A DNA stretch of 64,000 nt from Baylisascaris procyonis. Lineage: Eukaryota > Nematoda > Chromadorea > Rhabditida > Ascarididae. A model generated the notes under the pieces. It saw nothing but the letters and a program-made list of their open reading frames with translations, was not told where the DNA came from and ran no database searches. Below are positions 46,601-60,000 of the stretch, piece after piece. The position numbers and the translations under genes are program-made. Each line of letters opens with the position of its first letter. Positions within the stretch are counted from its first letter, which is position 1. Location of the stretch: NCBI GenBank assembly GCA_037389465.1, contig JAZARR010000188.1, positions 2,814,153 to 2,878,152 of the forward strand, written 5' to 3'.

Positions 46601-49600
46601 AAGACGAAACCAAAGAGCTAGAATCGTACGCATTTTTTATGTCAATCCTGACCGTAGATAGAATGAATGACTCTGGGGGTATACGACCGTGAAAGAATTG
46701 GTACTTCTACTACTATCTTCGGAGTAGCCCAACGTTGATTACTACATCCTTCTTGCTAACGGAAGTGACGTTTTAAGAGAACTTTGTGATAGCCAAGGGT
46801 CATCGGATAGCTGCGTACAATTATCGTTATACATTGTTGCAATTGGAAGCTGATAGACGAGTGATAGAAGGTTTGTCGGTGATTTGACGGTCGTGGAGTG
46901 CTTCCTTAACAATTGCGCATCACTCTTGCCTCTTTTATTATGAGGTTTCAAAAGGTGATCATAAAAGAAGAACTGGAAAAGAGCAACCAATAGACTTTTA
47001 ATAAATGGCATTTTTTATATTTTTTAATGTCAACTCATAGTCATGTGTTGCAGGAAGTGGGAGGTGCGACAATTGGAGAATATTTGTGGTGTATTGCTAA
47101 GAATTAGCGACGATTTACTTATCGTGGATGATGTTGCTGAGATTATCGAGGTGTTGTCGAAAACGCTTAACGAAATGACCGAACAGGTTCATTCATGGAT
47201 ATCCTTTATACTTGTTAAGTATTAGATAGTATTAATTCGACAGCAAATAGCTAGAGGATTTACTTCTACTTGTGGACGTTCAAAATACGAATATTTCAGA
47301 GATGGTAATATGACATAGTAATATATCGATATATAAAAGAAATAGACGTATTAATGGGTGCTATGATTCTTTTGCCTCAAGTTTATTGCATTTACCTATA
47401 GTTGAGGTAAGCAGTGAGTCCATTCATCTATATGGACTTTGCAAATACAATATACGAGCAAACTTTGTAGGCACATAGTGGAAACGTTCAAAGGCATCCA
47501 GATTTGCGAACACTAAATATTTTGAGTTCTCCACATATATTCTGAGATAATTTTCTGATCTTTAAACAGTTTGTGGCGCCCGTATTTTTGATGTGTTCGG
47601 TATTGACTCCCCTCCTTTTCTAGAATTTTCTCTGAAGTTCACAGTCGCTTCCGTTTAGAATTTTCTTGTAGCTGCCCTCTTGATACATTCGAGATTCTGA
47701 GTTTCAGTGGAATAAAAAAACGATTGTTCATAGTGGAAAAGTGGAGTTTTATTCGTTCAGTATTGAAGTATTGGGGAATCTTCCGCATCATACATTCGGC
47801 CGTGTGCTTTGAATTTCATTTGTTTATAGCGGAACTGATACGACGATTATTGAATGTTGTTTTCAGCTGCCTTCAATGATTTTATTACGTGCCGTTGCCG
47901 ACTTACTAAAGAAATTGGTGAATGAACAGGAATATGTCGCCATCGATGAACTCACAAGACACAATTTTCCTTCGAACTTGAAAATTGTTATAAAACGATT
48001 GATTCAAACCAATAATATATGTAAATTTCTTTATTTATTCAATAATTATTCTCTATTCATTAATCGTTTTTTTTTTCGATATATTTTGAAGAATTCACAC
48101 TTGATAGTTGTGGAGAATTCATTTGAAACTTATTTCCTATAGTCACAACATTGTACTCGCTTGCCCTCTAATCATTTATTAGTTTTATGCAATGCGCGGC
48201 TGAAATATTCTTGCAAAAAAGTTGGAGTCCCTTTTCTCTCAACTTCGCGTAAGAATCCGCCTAGAAAACGGGTGTTCACTTGAGGTATCATGCCCAAATA
48301 GTGTCCTCAATTATGAAGTCTCCTTCGCTGCTACCGCATTTTCGACCAAAAAATTCAGCTAGCACCGCAATCTGAAATGGTGGTAAATAAAACTTGACGA
48401 TGTTTGATGGAAAAATTCAGGAAGCTATAGAATAGAAGGCGATTCGGTGTGCTTTCGGATTTAATAGCATTGAGGAATGCCATCCAAAACGAAGAATCAT
48501 TTCTGAATCGGTCTTTTTTTTCTTTTTTTTTTGAGGGAACTTTGCATTATTTCTTGAAAAGATCTTCGTATTTGCAAGGAGAGAAATTTTTTTTTTCAGC
48601 TGATGACTATCGTTCAGTGTGCCTCCTTCTATGCGCTTTGCTAGTATGTCTACTCGATTTTCAATGGTTCGATGGTGATCCTCAATTCCTTATTCTATTG
48701 TCCGCATTGACACACGTTCAATTACGATTGATCCTTGATAATCCTGAGATGGTATGATTTCATTAATCATCCGATATCCTTCATTGATTATGCAGATTGC
48801 AGTTGCTTCGAAAATTAAAAATTGGAAAGAGAACTGATCTATTCACGTTAAGATCAAAATGGCATGCTTTCGATGCATTAGAGTTCTTATTCGTTCTTTT
48901 GACATGCGTCTATTGCTTTTTTGCCCACCCATATATATATGCACAAGTGCTTTGCGCGAGTTACATGCGTATATTTGCACATATGTGCGTAGCTGTGTGT
49001 GTTCCCGCAGGGGAGCGTTTCAGATTGTATGCATATATGCGTTCTATCGTATATATGCAATAAGTGCATTTGTGTATACGCTTCTGCAAGAACTAGATAT
49101 CTTTGAAGTTCATTTAGGCGTTTTTATCAAACGCCCAACTCTTTTAGAACTGTGCAAAAAATTTCGAATCGTTATTTTTACAGTAAGGAAGAAATACTTA
49201 TAAAAGTTGTCATTAAGGTGGACAGGCATCAGACGAATATGCTGAGTTTCGCCGTTTGTTTTCGTTGACGTGTCGCGATAATAGGCCATTTTGCTTAGAG
49301 CTTTGCCAATAATATGGATTCTGCGTTTCAGTACTGCATTCAATGTAAGAGTTGAACCTAGGCACCGTAAGAGGGAACCATAGCAAGCAGATTTTGTCCG
49401 AAATTACTTATCGTTGGCCGCGTCATTCAGCGCTATTCTTTATTTGCTGTTTTGCTTGAATGGAAAGTGATTTCCTTAGAGGCTACTTCATAAAGCTTAA
49501 AATAGACTTCTATATCGAAAAACTTTCTGTATGTTTTTTTTTTAACGTCGCTATATCTGGGTGCTATCACTCAAAAAGTTTTAATTTGTCGTTTGGAGGG

Positions 49601-52600
49601 TTTTTCTCGTACTTGAGCGATCCTTAATGATGTGATCATTGTGCTTAAAGAGTGTGAGATTGTATGCATGTGGGATTATCGATAAGTACATCCACTTACT
49701 GTATATTCTTGTGGATAAGTGCTCTTCGTTACATCATCTGCCCGTCTTCGTTTACTTGCGTCGATCGTCTATAAGCCGTTCCCGTTCACTGTTCACGGCA
49801 TTCCTCATATCCTTTTTTTTAAAATTTCTTCTTATCTAGAGGAACACTCTAACAAGGGCCATGCATATCATCTCAGAGTCATTTCCTGCAATCCTTTCCC
49901 GCGTTGGCTTCCATTTGGCGAGGCGTGGGCATCTTGACCAACTCATGTCGACTTTCTTGTAACAAGAGATCATTTTCAGTTGGCAGTATCTGTGTACCAA
50001 CCCTAATTGACCACAAAAGCTCTCAAGTGAAATGAGCACCAGCTCATAATTAAGAATTTTAACACGGCTATACCATGGAAAGTGTCGTTTTCATGCCCCG
50101 TTCACCGTCGTCTTCGTACTTCCCGTTTACTAATCTGGCAGAAGATTGCGAAATGAGTTTAAACAGTACTTAAGGATGGAATAGAGAGAAGGCTACTTCC
50201 ATTGTTCAATCTATCATGTTTCGCAACTTCTTTCGCATTCAGCCTCTCTCCTCTCTATATCCCTTTTCTTACTTCGATAGTGCTCATCGTGTGCTTCTGT
50301 TATTATTTAATTGCTACGAGAATTAACCTTTTATTCTTTTATTCATTCTTTATTTGTGCTCATATCCATAAGATTGCCCTCTGTGCACCTTTTCAATTCT
50401 AGTTATCCTGGGATTGTTGAAGAGTTTTACTTGCAGATTAATGTTGAGGATCTCATATCATGTGCTACACTTGGAGAATCGTTCATTCAGTGTATTGAAG
50501 AGGGTGATTTTCTTGATGATCAACAGTGAGTTCTTTAGCTACAATTCTTTATTCCATTTTGTTTTGTGGATTATCCTTTCAGGTTGAACAAATGAGCTGT
50601 TGAAGTGAATAATTATAGAAAATGAAAGGTTGCGAGATTTATAAAAGCAGAATTGTTGATGCGAAATCAATTATGCAACTCTATCGTATTGGTATAAGTG
50701 TATGGAATTGATTGTATTGAGGGTCCGATTTGTTCATAAGATTGGAAATTGATGATGGTTTGAGAATTGAACTGCAATATGAGACATTCAATTGAGTGGG
50801 GGGGGGGGATGTACCTTGTTTGCTTTGAGCCAGATTTTGAGAAATATAGTGATAAACCATTATGCGCATTTGCCATCCTAGTTGTCAGCAATTCAGCTTG
50901 CTTGCTGAACGAATTTTCTCTCAGTGGAAATCGTTTTTCACAAAAAAAAATGTTCTTACAATGAAGGCCGTCATGTATTTGTTGGCCCTTTTTCACCCAT
51001 TCTACTCCTCCAACTTTCCTTAAAATGAGGCAAAACTTTTAAAAAGGTTTAGGCGATGCCCATACCAACGAACTTTTTTCAAGGTGTTGTGTAAAGAACT
51101 TGGGGTCCTAAAACTACTGCGAGAGATCTCAATGATTCTCAAACATACTATGCATCTGCACTTTTAATATTGAACTATGTTGTGTTCCTCTTGTGTTTCC
51201 ATCTTATGTTCCTCTCTTTTCCCTCATCCCTTCACCACCACCTACAACTCGCCTCGTTCACAGAGTGGGAAGAGGAATTGAGTTCTTCATGTTTTCGAAT
51301 ATTATCGTCATATTTGCATGCCTGAACGTTCTAAGTGCTCTTCTATGTTCCCATCGTTCATAAAAAAATCTTTGAGAGAACATTGCATAGTAACGTCAAA
51401 GTCTTACACTACACAGATACTACGGTGAGGGTCTACACATTGCAAGCTCATAAAGGTGGACGTCTAAGCACTCTTCTGCTAATCTTATTATACATAGTGG
51501 AAACAGGTGTTTTGCTAATTTTGGAGGGAAACGAGAAACGCTGAATTCACTGACGACCACCAATTCGTTTTTTTTTTGTGTTTTCCCATGGTCGCATTCT
51601 TCGAGGCGCCAGAAGGATCTCTCATACCCAACCGAACACAGTGCACGAAACATAGATTCAATAAAGCGTCTGCTATTACAATGAATTCAGGGGATCCAAA
51701 CATTTGTTCATATCAAATGCGGCGTTTCAATTACTATTTTGTGTTTTTTTGTTACTTTTACTTCTTAACTCTATCATCAGTATTGATATTTGCAGGGCGA
51801 CATTGGTTAGTCGTAGCTGTCAAGAATGTGTCACCTACGTATGTGAATATCTGATTGAATGCCGCAAAGATGTGACCGTCGATTTGCAATCAAATGTGGA
51901 AATTGTTCTCTATCGATTCATTTGTTCCTATTTAGCTATTGGAGGCCACTACACTATTAATAGCAATTTGATTGACGATGTACTGCTTGCCGTTGTTGAT
52001 ATTGCGAGTAAGTGATTTTAAAGCTGATATTGAATATTTCAAATATTTCTTAAGAGTGTCTCGAATTGACTTGATGGAAAGCATTTTTATTGGTAATGGC
52101 GTTTTATTTACGCATATATTTACGCATTTACGCATATATTTTTCTTTTATTATCACTTTTATTTGTTAAGTCATATATTACTAGATGTAGAGACACCGAA
52201 ATATTTGGTATAAATTTGCTTTTGCACATTCGAAAATCTCTTAGAACAGGTGGGCATGCGCCAACAGGATGTTTTGAATCGCCATAAGGTGAAGGGAGTT
52301 ATTGCACTGCGATTGTTGATGCCTTGAAATGCATCTTCTGCGCATACTTTGGCCCCTGAATGTCGACGCTGTCAACTGTTTCTTTTGATCGACTTTTGAA
52401 TGAAATAGACCAAGATGGGGAATCAGTGCTGCTGAGCATTTAGATGTTACGTTTGGCGCGTAAATATGGTATTCCTGATCCGCTTCAAAGCAATAGAAAC
52501 GATGTAGTGGATAGACCTGATAGCCGCATCCAACGTTTAACTCAAAGATGTGATACGTCCGACTGTAGTACATTGCGGTCACTTCACAACTTTTCTTCAA

Positions 52601-53579
52601 TTGTGTTATTTTGAAACGGTCATGACGAATAATCAGCTGAGTTATTTGCTGTTTTGTTGCACAATCAACGATGTTGATCAGCTTAATGGGCGGGAACTTT
52701 TGCTGTATTCTAAAACATTGGCGTTCTACTGCCTCGTATCTTCTTTAGTCTTATATAATGAGAACTGCACTGATTGATCATAGATCAACGAACATGAAGT
52801 TTATCGATAGCGCATATTAAAGGGCGTTCTTGCGAGCATGGTGATGCGTCGGTGGTGGAAATGCTGTTGCCAAGCCTACCGAATTCTAATTCATTGCCGA
52901 ATTCATGTCTCGATCTAATTGTGTTGTGTTTGGAGAGACAGTCATCGATTGGCGATTGTGCTCGACTCTCTGCGAAGGTAACTTTTTGTTTGAAAAGTTT
53001 TTGGTACTGATATTTGTAGTATAAGGTTTTTCGGCTGAAACTCTCATAATTCTTTTATTTTTAGAGACCGTAGTAATTGTATTTTGTAGACGATTTCTAA
53101 TTTATTTCTTAAGTATTACAGATTTTTCTTTGATTTCGTTTAAAACTTAGGAAAGGTGCCTTGTTCAGGGAATTTACCCTGCCTATGTGGCATACGCCTT
53201 CATTCTCAATCTGAGTCTATGTTATTGGATGGCTTTCATCTAAAGATTCGATTGGATTGATCATATCGGTTATGAGTTATTGCCAGCTTGATGAGCTAAA
53301 TTTTATAGTGTAAATGGCGGGTATATGTTCGGATATTGTGGTGTCGCTTAAGCGGAACTCTTATAATTAATTGCTCATAATCTACTGAATGATAGCGAAA
53401 ATTCATGATCAATCTTAGATTCAGTTCACATTACCTCGAGGCTTCAGGTTGCACGTGTCGTCGATGAGCTGAAATACCGCAGCGATTGGTACACGGAAGG
53501 AAGTCTTACGTCGGCGAAAGAACTCGCGCAAAGGCTAGGCAGAAGAGATTTGATTGAAGCTTTCTCGGCGTTGAAATGA
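43658..53579 (+). CDS. ncdn: Neurochondrin-like protein
   Basis: Neurochondrins are all-alpha, armadillo-like cytoplasmic proteins; the vertebrate form is linked to neurite outgrowth and signalling. Ten exons join in phase: 43658-43834, 44164-44266, 45859-45994, 47054-47186, 47867-48020, 48600-48751, 50437-50525, 51796-52007, 52823-52977 and 53448-53579 (TGA). They give 480 residues against about 729 in human. The ATG is the first after a TTTTTTTTCAG site ending at 43614. Residues about 35-70 (CRLLAACKCDQHYFLAFAYL) match the family's early CK-D-ERFAALLLVTK pattern. Exons 7-8 (VEDLISCATLGESFIQCIEE; RSCQECVTYVCEYLIECRKD) align with the vertebrate segment around ACYALMELGIQECTRC and AIGAVIHYLL. 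The C-terminal VARVVDELKYRSDW also fits. The protein is Leu/Ile-rich and helical throughout. It may be truly shorter, or phase-neutral exons may be missed in the introns 44267-45858 and 48752-50436. Confidence 0.75.
45209..45248 (+). repeat. C/T-rich tract in neurochondrin intron
   Basis: About 40 bases of C and T with scattered A, in the intron 44267-45858. Third tract of this type in the window. Confidence 0.85.
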
Positions 53580-56500
53580 AATTTTATTCGCTTGCATTTT
53601 TTATTGTTTTCAGTTCGAGTTGTCACCGATGCTATTGGAAGGCACTCTGTATTCTATCTTCTGTGAGCTTATCTAATCTCACAGAGATAGGATTTGATCT
53701 CTGATGTAATGAATGTGGAAATATGTATCTCTGTATGAATTCGTGTTACTTCGATAGTGTTTTGCCTTTGCAATAGGATTTTCAACATTGGCGACATAGT
53801 AGTTCTGAACGAATTGAAACAACATCATGAAATTTACGCGTTTTTGTAACATAAAGGAAACAGATTAATTAAGGCTAACTGCGATCTTTGGTGCGCTCCC
53901 TATATTTGTATGCGCGTCATCTGATAGTTTCATTTGGCGAGGAGAAAGTTCCTCAGTGGGCTCTAGACAGAAAGTTTGACTGACGGGTGATGAAGGATAA
54001 AAGAAGAGTCGAGAACCTTCCGCACAATACGCGTGTTTATATAAGTGAAGATGATGGTAATCGGTTGTGCAAGTAAACAATAAAAAATTGGCGAAATGTT
54101 CGACGGTGTTTATCACGAACACATTTGGTTGTAGAATTTTCTCAACCAAAGAAATCGTTTTAGGCTGTACATGATCGGCCATGAAACAGATCTTACTTGT
54201 ATTTTTTTAATGATATCGAACAAGATGATTATCAAACGGTGGTTTGCGCGCGCTATACGCGTAGACATTAGTGCGCATTTCGATAGTCGAATGGTTTGTT
54301 AAGTGATCAAATCATATTCTTTCAACGACTTATCAGATGCGATGTCAGTGATGATTGGCTGTGTAGTTTGTAGTCGGTTAGTTGCCTGCGTAGATGTATT
54401 GTTGGTTTATTATTTTTATATGCTTTTCCAGATTTCTACAAAGGCAGATTATTATCGATGTCATCTTAGTGTTTATATCTTTTTAGATGGTTTATTCGGC
54501 ATTCCCAGCTTTCCAATCACAGAAGTTAAAGCTCCAGGATTTAGAATATATAATCTACTATATTAGAAATTGATTTTACCCTCAGTTTCATCATAGCTGG
54601 CCACTATTTCTGCGGGCATTTCATGTCTTAATCTGCTAATGGATATTTGGATCAGTAGGTAGGAATGCAGTAGCCTATATTATGCTGCTGCCTGGCGCAA
54701 ATCCTTAATTTGAGTAATATTTATGATTGGATGGATTGGTTCGGTCTATTTGAACTACCTTATTGGTTTCTTCAATGAAAACTTGACAACTATTGAATAA
54801 ATTGTATTATAACCGCTATGCGGATGAGTCGTGAGCAGTGGGATGTAGTGTTTATATGGAAATGAAATAAAAGCTTGTGGATTTGCAAGTATCCGTACAC
54901 GATGTTGCTGATAATATGAATTGTGGGTCCTTCTCCGGATGTGTTAGTGCGAGAATGAGACGCTGAGTAGGCTAAGACTTGTGCTTTATAAAGGCTTAAG
55001 GCGTTGAAAGGTTAACTTAGAAGGCAACTGAATTTGGTTTCCACAGTATAAGTCTGAAGTGATCTTATGCTTTGATTTTTATTACAAGCGAACTGAGGCA
55101 ACGCCTGGACATTGAGCGATAGATATCTGGGTGTTAGCTAGTTGTTCATTAGCATGTTTGCTCATTAGCAGTGAACTTCTGTTTATCCGTTCGAACTTTT
55201 TCATCCATAAACCGATTCGCGGATAGCACTACAGGGGAATTGATGAGCTTGCACTGGCCTTATTTTTCATCATTTGTCAACAGATGAATCATTAATGTTT
55301 ATATAATGAGTTTTTATTACCAACTCGAGGCGCAATGATTGATGAATTGAAACTGTTTGACGGATAGACTTATAGACTTAAGATACAAGCAGCGTTATCT
55401 GAAAATGTCGTATATATACCCTCTCTAAGAGCGCAGAAAAATATAAACCACATACGGTCCATTTATTAATTGGTGCGAAGAGAAAATAAAGTCGAGAACT
55501 TAGTGACCGATAAATTTTTTTTCTGGACCTAGAATCAGTCGAAAGCATTCGGTTGAAATCGACCGAATTTCAAAAAAAAAAAAAAAAACGTTACTTCCTG
55601 ATCAAAGGTGCCCGGTAAAAGCCGAATTTCCTTTGCAACTGACCATACTCAAGAAATGTCAGTCAGTCATTTATTTAGAAATTTTCCATCCATTTTTTTT
55701 TTATCTTGGTCCTTTCTGTTGTGATATTTTTAGCCTTTTTCCTGAGTGAATAATACTCATCGAGTACGGCAGGTTGTTTGTTGTTGTGGATGAAATATAG
55801 TAGTATGAGTGTTAAACATAGAATTATAACTGTCTCATCCGATGCGATTTAAAGCAGTGTTAAGAGAACATTAGTATGTATCCGCTAATTCCTGTAATTT
55901 TCACCTCTACCTCTCATCTCATAATAGTGATATTATTGTTGTTGAATCATATCCAAAGATTCATTATAGTTCTAATTCTAAGGTTCCATCTTGGGCCATT
56001 ATCGTTGTGAGGGATTTCTATACACGCTTACTAATACGAATAAATATTGCATACTTCATCCTTCAATATACATTTGAACATTAAAGTTTTCGAATGAAAT
56101 ATTGAAGTTTTCTTTAGATAGGTCAATTTCAGGCGAAATCTAGGCTAGACCGGAGTTATGTTAGAGTAATAAATCTTTATTCAAATGAATAGAGATAACT
56201 GCGCAATGGTACTATAGTTTCTTACGGAAGACATAAGTAGTGGTCGGATCATTCATATATATATACAGGCACATTATTATGCATCCGGTGTTCAGATATA
56301 TATGTGAGAGGTATATTATTCCTACTCTGTTAGATGTTATATTTGGACCGTCATCGATGCGTCTACCTCATCTTCAGCTCCCTCCTCGAGATCACTTGGG
56401 AGATTTTTGTCATCCGTTGTTTTTTTTTTTAAACTGAACTTTGCAGTTTATTTATTTTTCGCTGATCTTTTGGAGACAATTTCCGGGTCATTTTTTGAAT

Positions 56501-56938
56501 TCGCCTCGCATTTGTTTGGCAGAAAGTTGCAGCTCTCTATTTGGCAGCTTGCCAAGAGTGGTCTCACGCAGTGGGCGCGAAATTCGAGCAGTTGCTATAA
56601 GCAGTCTTATATACTTATCGATAAGGCAATGAATTTTGATTTCGTCGGAAAAGATGCCTCAAATTTTGCATTTTTAAATTGTTTTTTTTTTCCTTCGTAA
56701 CTCTTGAAATAACCACCTTCGTTGTCATGTTATTTTGTTTTTCGGTTGCAGCGCACTCCTTGAAAATCTTTGAATTCACGGCTAACCTCTCTGTTTTAAC
56801 TGAATGGATGGAGAGGGTTGTCAGTGTTGGTGTCGGAAGGTGCGGGTATAGGTAGGTATTTGGGGTCATCTTGCTTGCATGCACTTGCGTGACGACGTCC
56901 ACTTCGCGAAATATGGGAAATTCACGTTTGTATTGACG
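53580..56938. other. Subtelomeric region, no supported gene
   Basis: About 3.4 kb between the last gene and the first telomere-like repeats. AATAAA at 54079-54084 could end the neurochondrin transcript. Open frames up to 105 codons (53865-54182 minus; 56407-56700 plus) carry no recognisable motif. No satellite or transposon was recognised, so unique DNA runs almost to the telomere. Confidence 0.55.
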
Positions 56939-57069
56939 AGGGTAGGGAAGCTTAGGCTTAGGCTTAGGAGGGAAGGGTAGGCTCTGGCTTAGGCAGGGGA
57001 AGAAAGGCTTAGGCTTAGGCTGGGGCTTAGGCTTAGGCTTAGGCTTAGGCTTAGGTTTTTTAGTGGGAA
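56939..57069 (+). repeat. Degenerate proximal telomere repeats
   Basis: TTAGGC units are mixed with GGGAAGG, GGTAGG, GGCTCTGG, GGGGAAGAAAGG and a TTTTTTAGTGGGAAG break. This is the usual worn inner edge where telomere meets subtelomere. Confidence 0.95.
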
Positions 57070-60000
57070 GGCTTAGGCTTAGGCTTAGGCTTAGGCTTAG
57101 GCTTAGGCTAGGCTTAGGCTTAGGCTTAGGCTTAGGCTTAGGCTTAGGCTTAGGCTTAGGCTTAGGCTTAGGCTTAGGCTTAGGCTTAGGCTTAGGCTTA
57201 GGCTTAGGCTTAGGCTTAGGCTTAGGCTTAGGCTTAGGCTTAGGCTTAGGCTTAGGCTTAGGCTTAGGCTTAGGCTTAGGCTTAGGCTTAGGCTTAGGCT
57301 TAGGCTTAGGCTTAGGCTTAGGCTTAGGCTTAGGCTTAGGCTTAGGCTTAGGCTTAGGCTTAGGCTTAGGCTTAGGCTTAGGCTTAGGCTTAGGCTTAGG
57401 CTTAGGCTTAGGCTTAGGCTTAGGCTTAGGCTTAGGCTTAGGCTTAGGCTTAGGCTTAGGCTTAGGCTTAGGCTTAGGCTTAGGCTTAGGCTTAGGCTTA
57501 GGCTTAGGCTTAGGCTTAGGCTTAGGCTTAGGCTTAGGCTTAGGCTTAGGCTTAGGCTTAGGCTTAGGCTTAGGCTTAGGCTTAGGCTTAGGCTTAGGCT
57601 TAGGCTTAGGCTTAGGCTTAGGCTTAGGCTTAGGCTTAGGCTTAGGCTTAGGCTTAGGCTTAGGCTTAGGCTTAGGCTTAGGCTTAGGCTTAGGCTTAGG
57701 CTTAGGCTTAGGCTTAGGCTTAGGCTTAGGCTTAGGCTTAGGCTTAGGCTTAGGCTTAGGCTTAGGCTTAGGCTTAGGCTTAGGCTTAGGCTTAGGCTTA
57801 GGCTTAGGCTTAGGCTTAGGCTTAGGCTTAGGCTTAGGCTTAGGCTTAGGCTTAGGCTTAGGCTTAGGCTTAGGCTTAGGCTTAGGCTTAGGCTTAGGCT
57901 TAGGCTTAGGCTTAGGCTTAGGCTTAGGCTTAGGCTTAGGCTTAGGCTTAGGCTTAGGCTTAGGCTTAGGCTTAGGCTTAGGCTTAGGCTTAGGCTTAGG
58001 CTTAGGCTTAGGCTTAGGCTTAGGCTTAGGCTTAGGCTTAGGCTTAGGCTTAGGCTTAGGCTTAGGCTTAGGCTTAGGCTTAGGCTTAGGCTTAGGCTTA
58101 GGCTTAGGCTTAGGCTTAGGCTTAGGCTTAGGCTTAGGCTTAGGCTTAGGCTTAGGCTTAGGCTTAGGCTTAGGCTTAGGCTTAGGCTTAGGCTTAGGCT
58201 TAGGCTTAGGCTTAGGCTTAGGCTTAGGCTTAGGCTTAGGCTTAGGCTTAGGCTTAGGCTTAGGCTTAGGCTTAGGCTTAGGCTTAGGCTTAGGCTTAGG
58301 CTTAGGCTTAGGCTTAGGCTTAGGGCTTAGGCTTAGGCTTAGGCTTAGGCTTAGGCTTAGGCTTAGGCTTAGGCTTAGGCTTAGGCTTAGGCTTAGGCTT
58401 AGGCTTAGGCTTAGGCTTAGGCTTAGGCTTAGGCTTAGGCTTAGGCTTAGGCTTAGGCTTAGGCTTAGGCTTAGGCTTAGGCTTAGGCTTAGGCTTAGGC
58501 AGGCTTAGGCTTAGGCTTAGGCTTAGGCTTAGGCTTAGGCTTAGGCTTAGGCTTAGGCTAGGCTTAGGCTTAGGCTTAGGCTTAGGCTTAGGCTTAGGCT
58601 TAGGCTTAGGCTTAGGCTTAGGCTTAGGCTTAGGCTTAGGCTTAGGCTTAGGCTTAGGCTTAGGGCTTAGGCTTAGGGCTTAGGCTTAGGCTTAGGCTTA
58701 GGCTTAGGCTTAGGCTTAGGCTTAGGCTTAGGCTTAGGCTTAGGCTTAGGCTTAGGCTTAGGCTTAGGCTTAGGCTTAGGCTTAGGCTTAGGCTTAGGCT
58801 TAGGCTTAGGCTTAGGCTTAGGCTTAGGCTTAGGCTTAGGCTTAGGCTTAGGCTTAGGCTTAGGCTTAGGCTTAGGCTTTAGGCTTAGGCTTAGGCTTAG
58901 GCTTAGGCTTAGGCTTAGGCTTAGGCTTAGGCTTAGGCTTAGGCTTAGGCTTAGGCTTAGGCTTAGGCTTAGCTTAGGCTTAGCTTAGGCTTAGGCTTAG
59001 GCTTAGGCTTAGGCTTAGGCTTAGGCTTAGGCTTAGGCTTAGGCTTAGGCTTAGGCTTAGGCTTAGGCTTAGGCTTAGGCTTAGGCTTAGGCTTAGGCTT
59101 AGGCTTAGGCTTAGGCTTAGGCTTAGGCTTAGGCTTAGGCTTAGGCTTAGGCTTAGGCTTAGGCTTAGGCTTAGGCTTAGGCTTAGGCTTAGGCTTAGGC
59201 TTAGGCTTAGGCTTAGGCTTAGGCTTAGGCTTAGGCTTAGGCTTAGGCTTAGGCTTAGGCTTAGGCTTAGGCTTAGGCTTAGGCTTAGGCTTAGGCTTAG
59301 GCTTAGGCTTAGGCTTAGGCTTAGGCTTAGGCTTAGGCTTAGGCTTAGGCTTAGGCTTAGGCTTAGGCTTAGGCTTAGGCTTAGGCTTAGGCTTAGGCTT
59401 AGGCTTAGGCTTAGGCTTAGGCTTAGGCTTAGGCTTAGGCTTAGGCTTAGGCTTAGGCTTAGGCTTAGGCTTAGGCTTAGGCTTAGGCTTAGGCTTAGGC
59501 TTAGGCTTAGGCTTAGGCTTAGGCTTAGGCTTAGGCTTAGGCTTAGGCTTAGGCTTAGGCTTAGGCTTAGGCTTAGGCTTAGGCTTAGGCTTAGGCTTAG
59601 GCTTAGGCTTAGGCTTAGGCTTAGGCTTAGGCTTAGGCTTAGGCTTAGGCTTAGGCTTAGGCTTAGGCTTAGGCTTAGGCTTAGGCTTAGGCTTAGGCTT
59701 AGGCTTAGGCTTAGGCTTAGGCTTAGGCTTAGGCTTAGGCTTAGGCTTAGGCTTAGGCTTAGGCTTAGGCTTAGGCTTAGGCTTAGGCTTAGGCTTAGGC
59801 TTAGGCTTAGGCTTAGGCTTAGGCTTAGGCTTAGGCTTAGGCTTAGGCTTAGGCTTAGGCTTAGGCTTAGGCTTAGGCTTAGGCTTAGGCTTAGGCTTAG
59901 GCTTAGGCTTAGGCTTAGGCTTAGGCTTAGGCTTAGGCTTAGGCTTAGGCTTAGGCTTAGGCTTAGGCTTAGGCTTAGGCTTAGGCTTAGGCTTAGGCTT

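Noticed and set aside
48449..48599. Protein-like stretch LSDLIALRNAIQNEESFLN as an exon of the neurochondrin gene
   Set aside because: It has no donor in a phase that fits the next exon, and joining 48020 directly to 48600 keeps the frame. Left as intron, though an alternative exon is possible.
53865..54182. 105-codon minus-strand open frame in the subtelomere
   Set aside because: No recognisable domain and no splice partners; it may lie in the 3' UTR region of the neurochondrin gene.
57063..58508. 481-codon open frame encoding Leu-Gly repeats
   Set aside because: It is only the translation of the telomere hexamer; TTAGGC read twice per codon pair gives Leu-Gly and never a stop. Not a gene.
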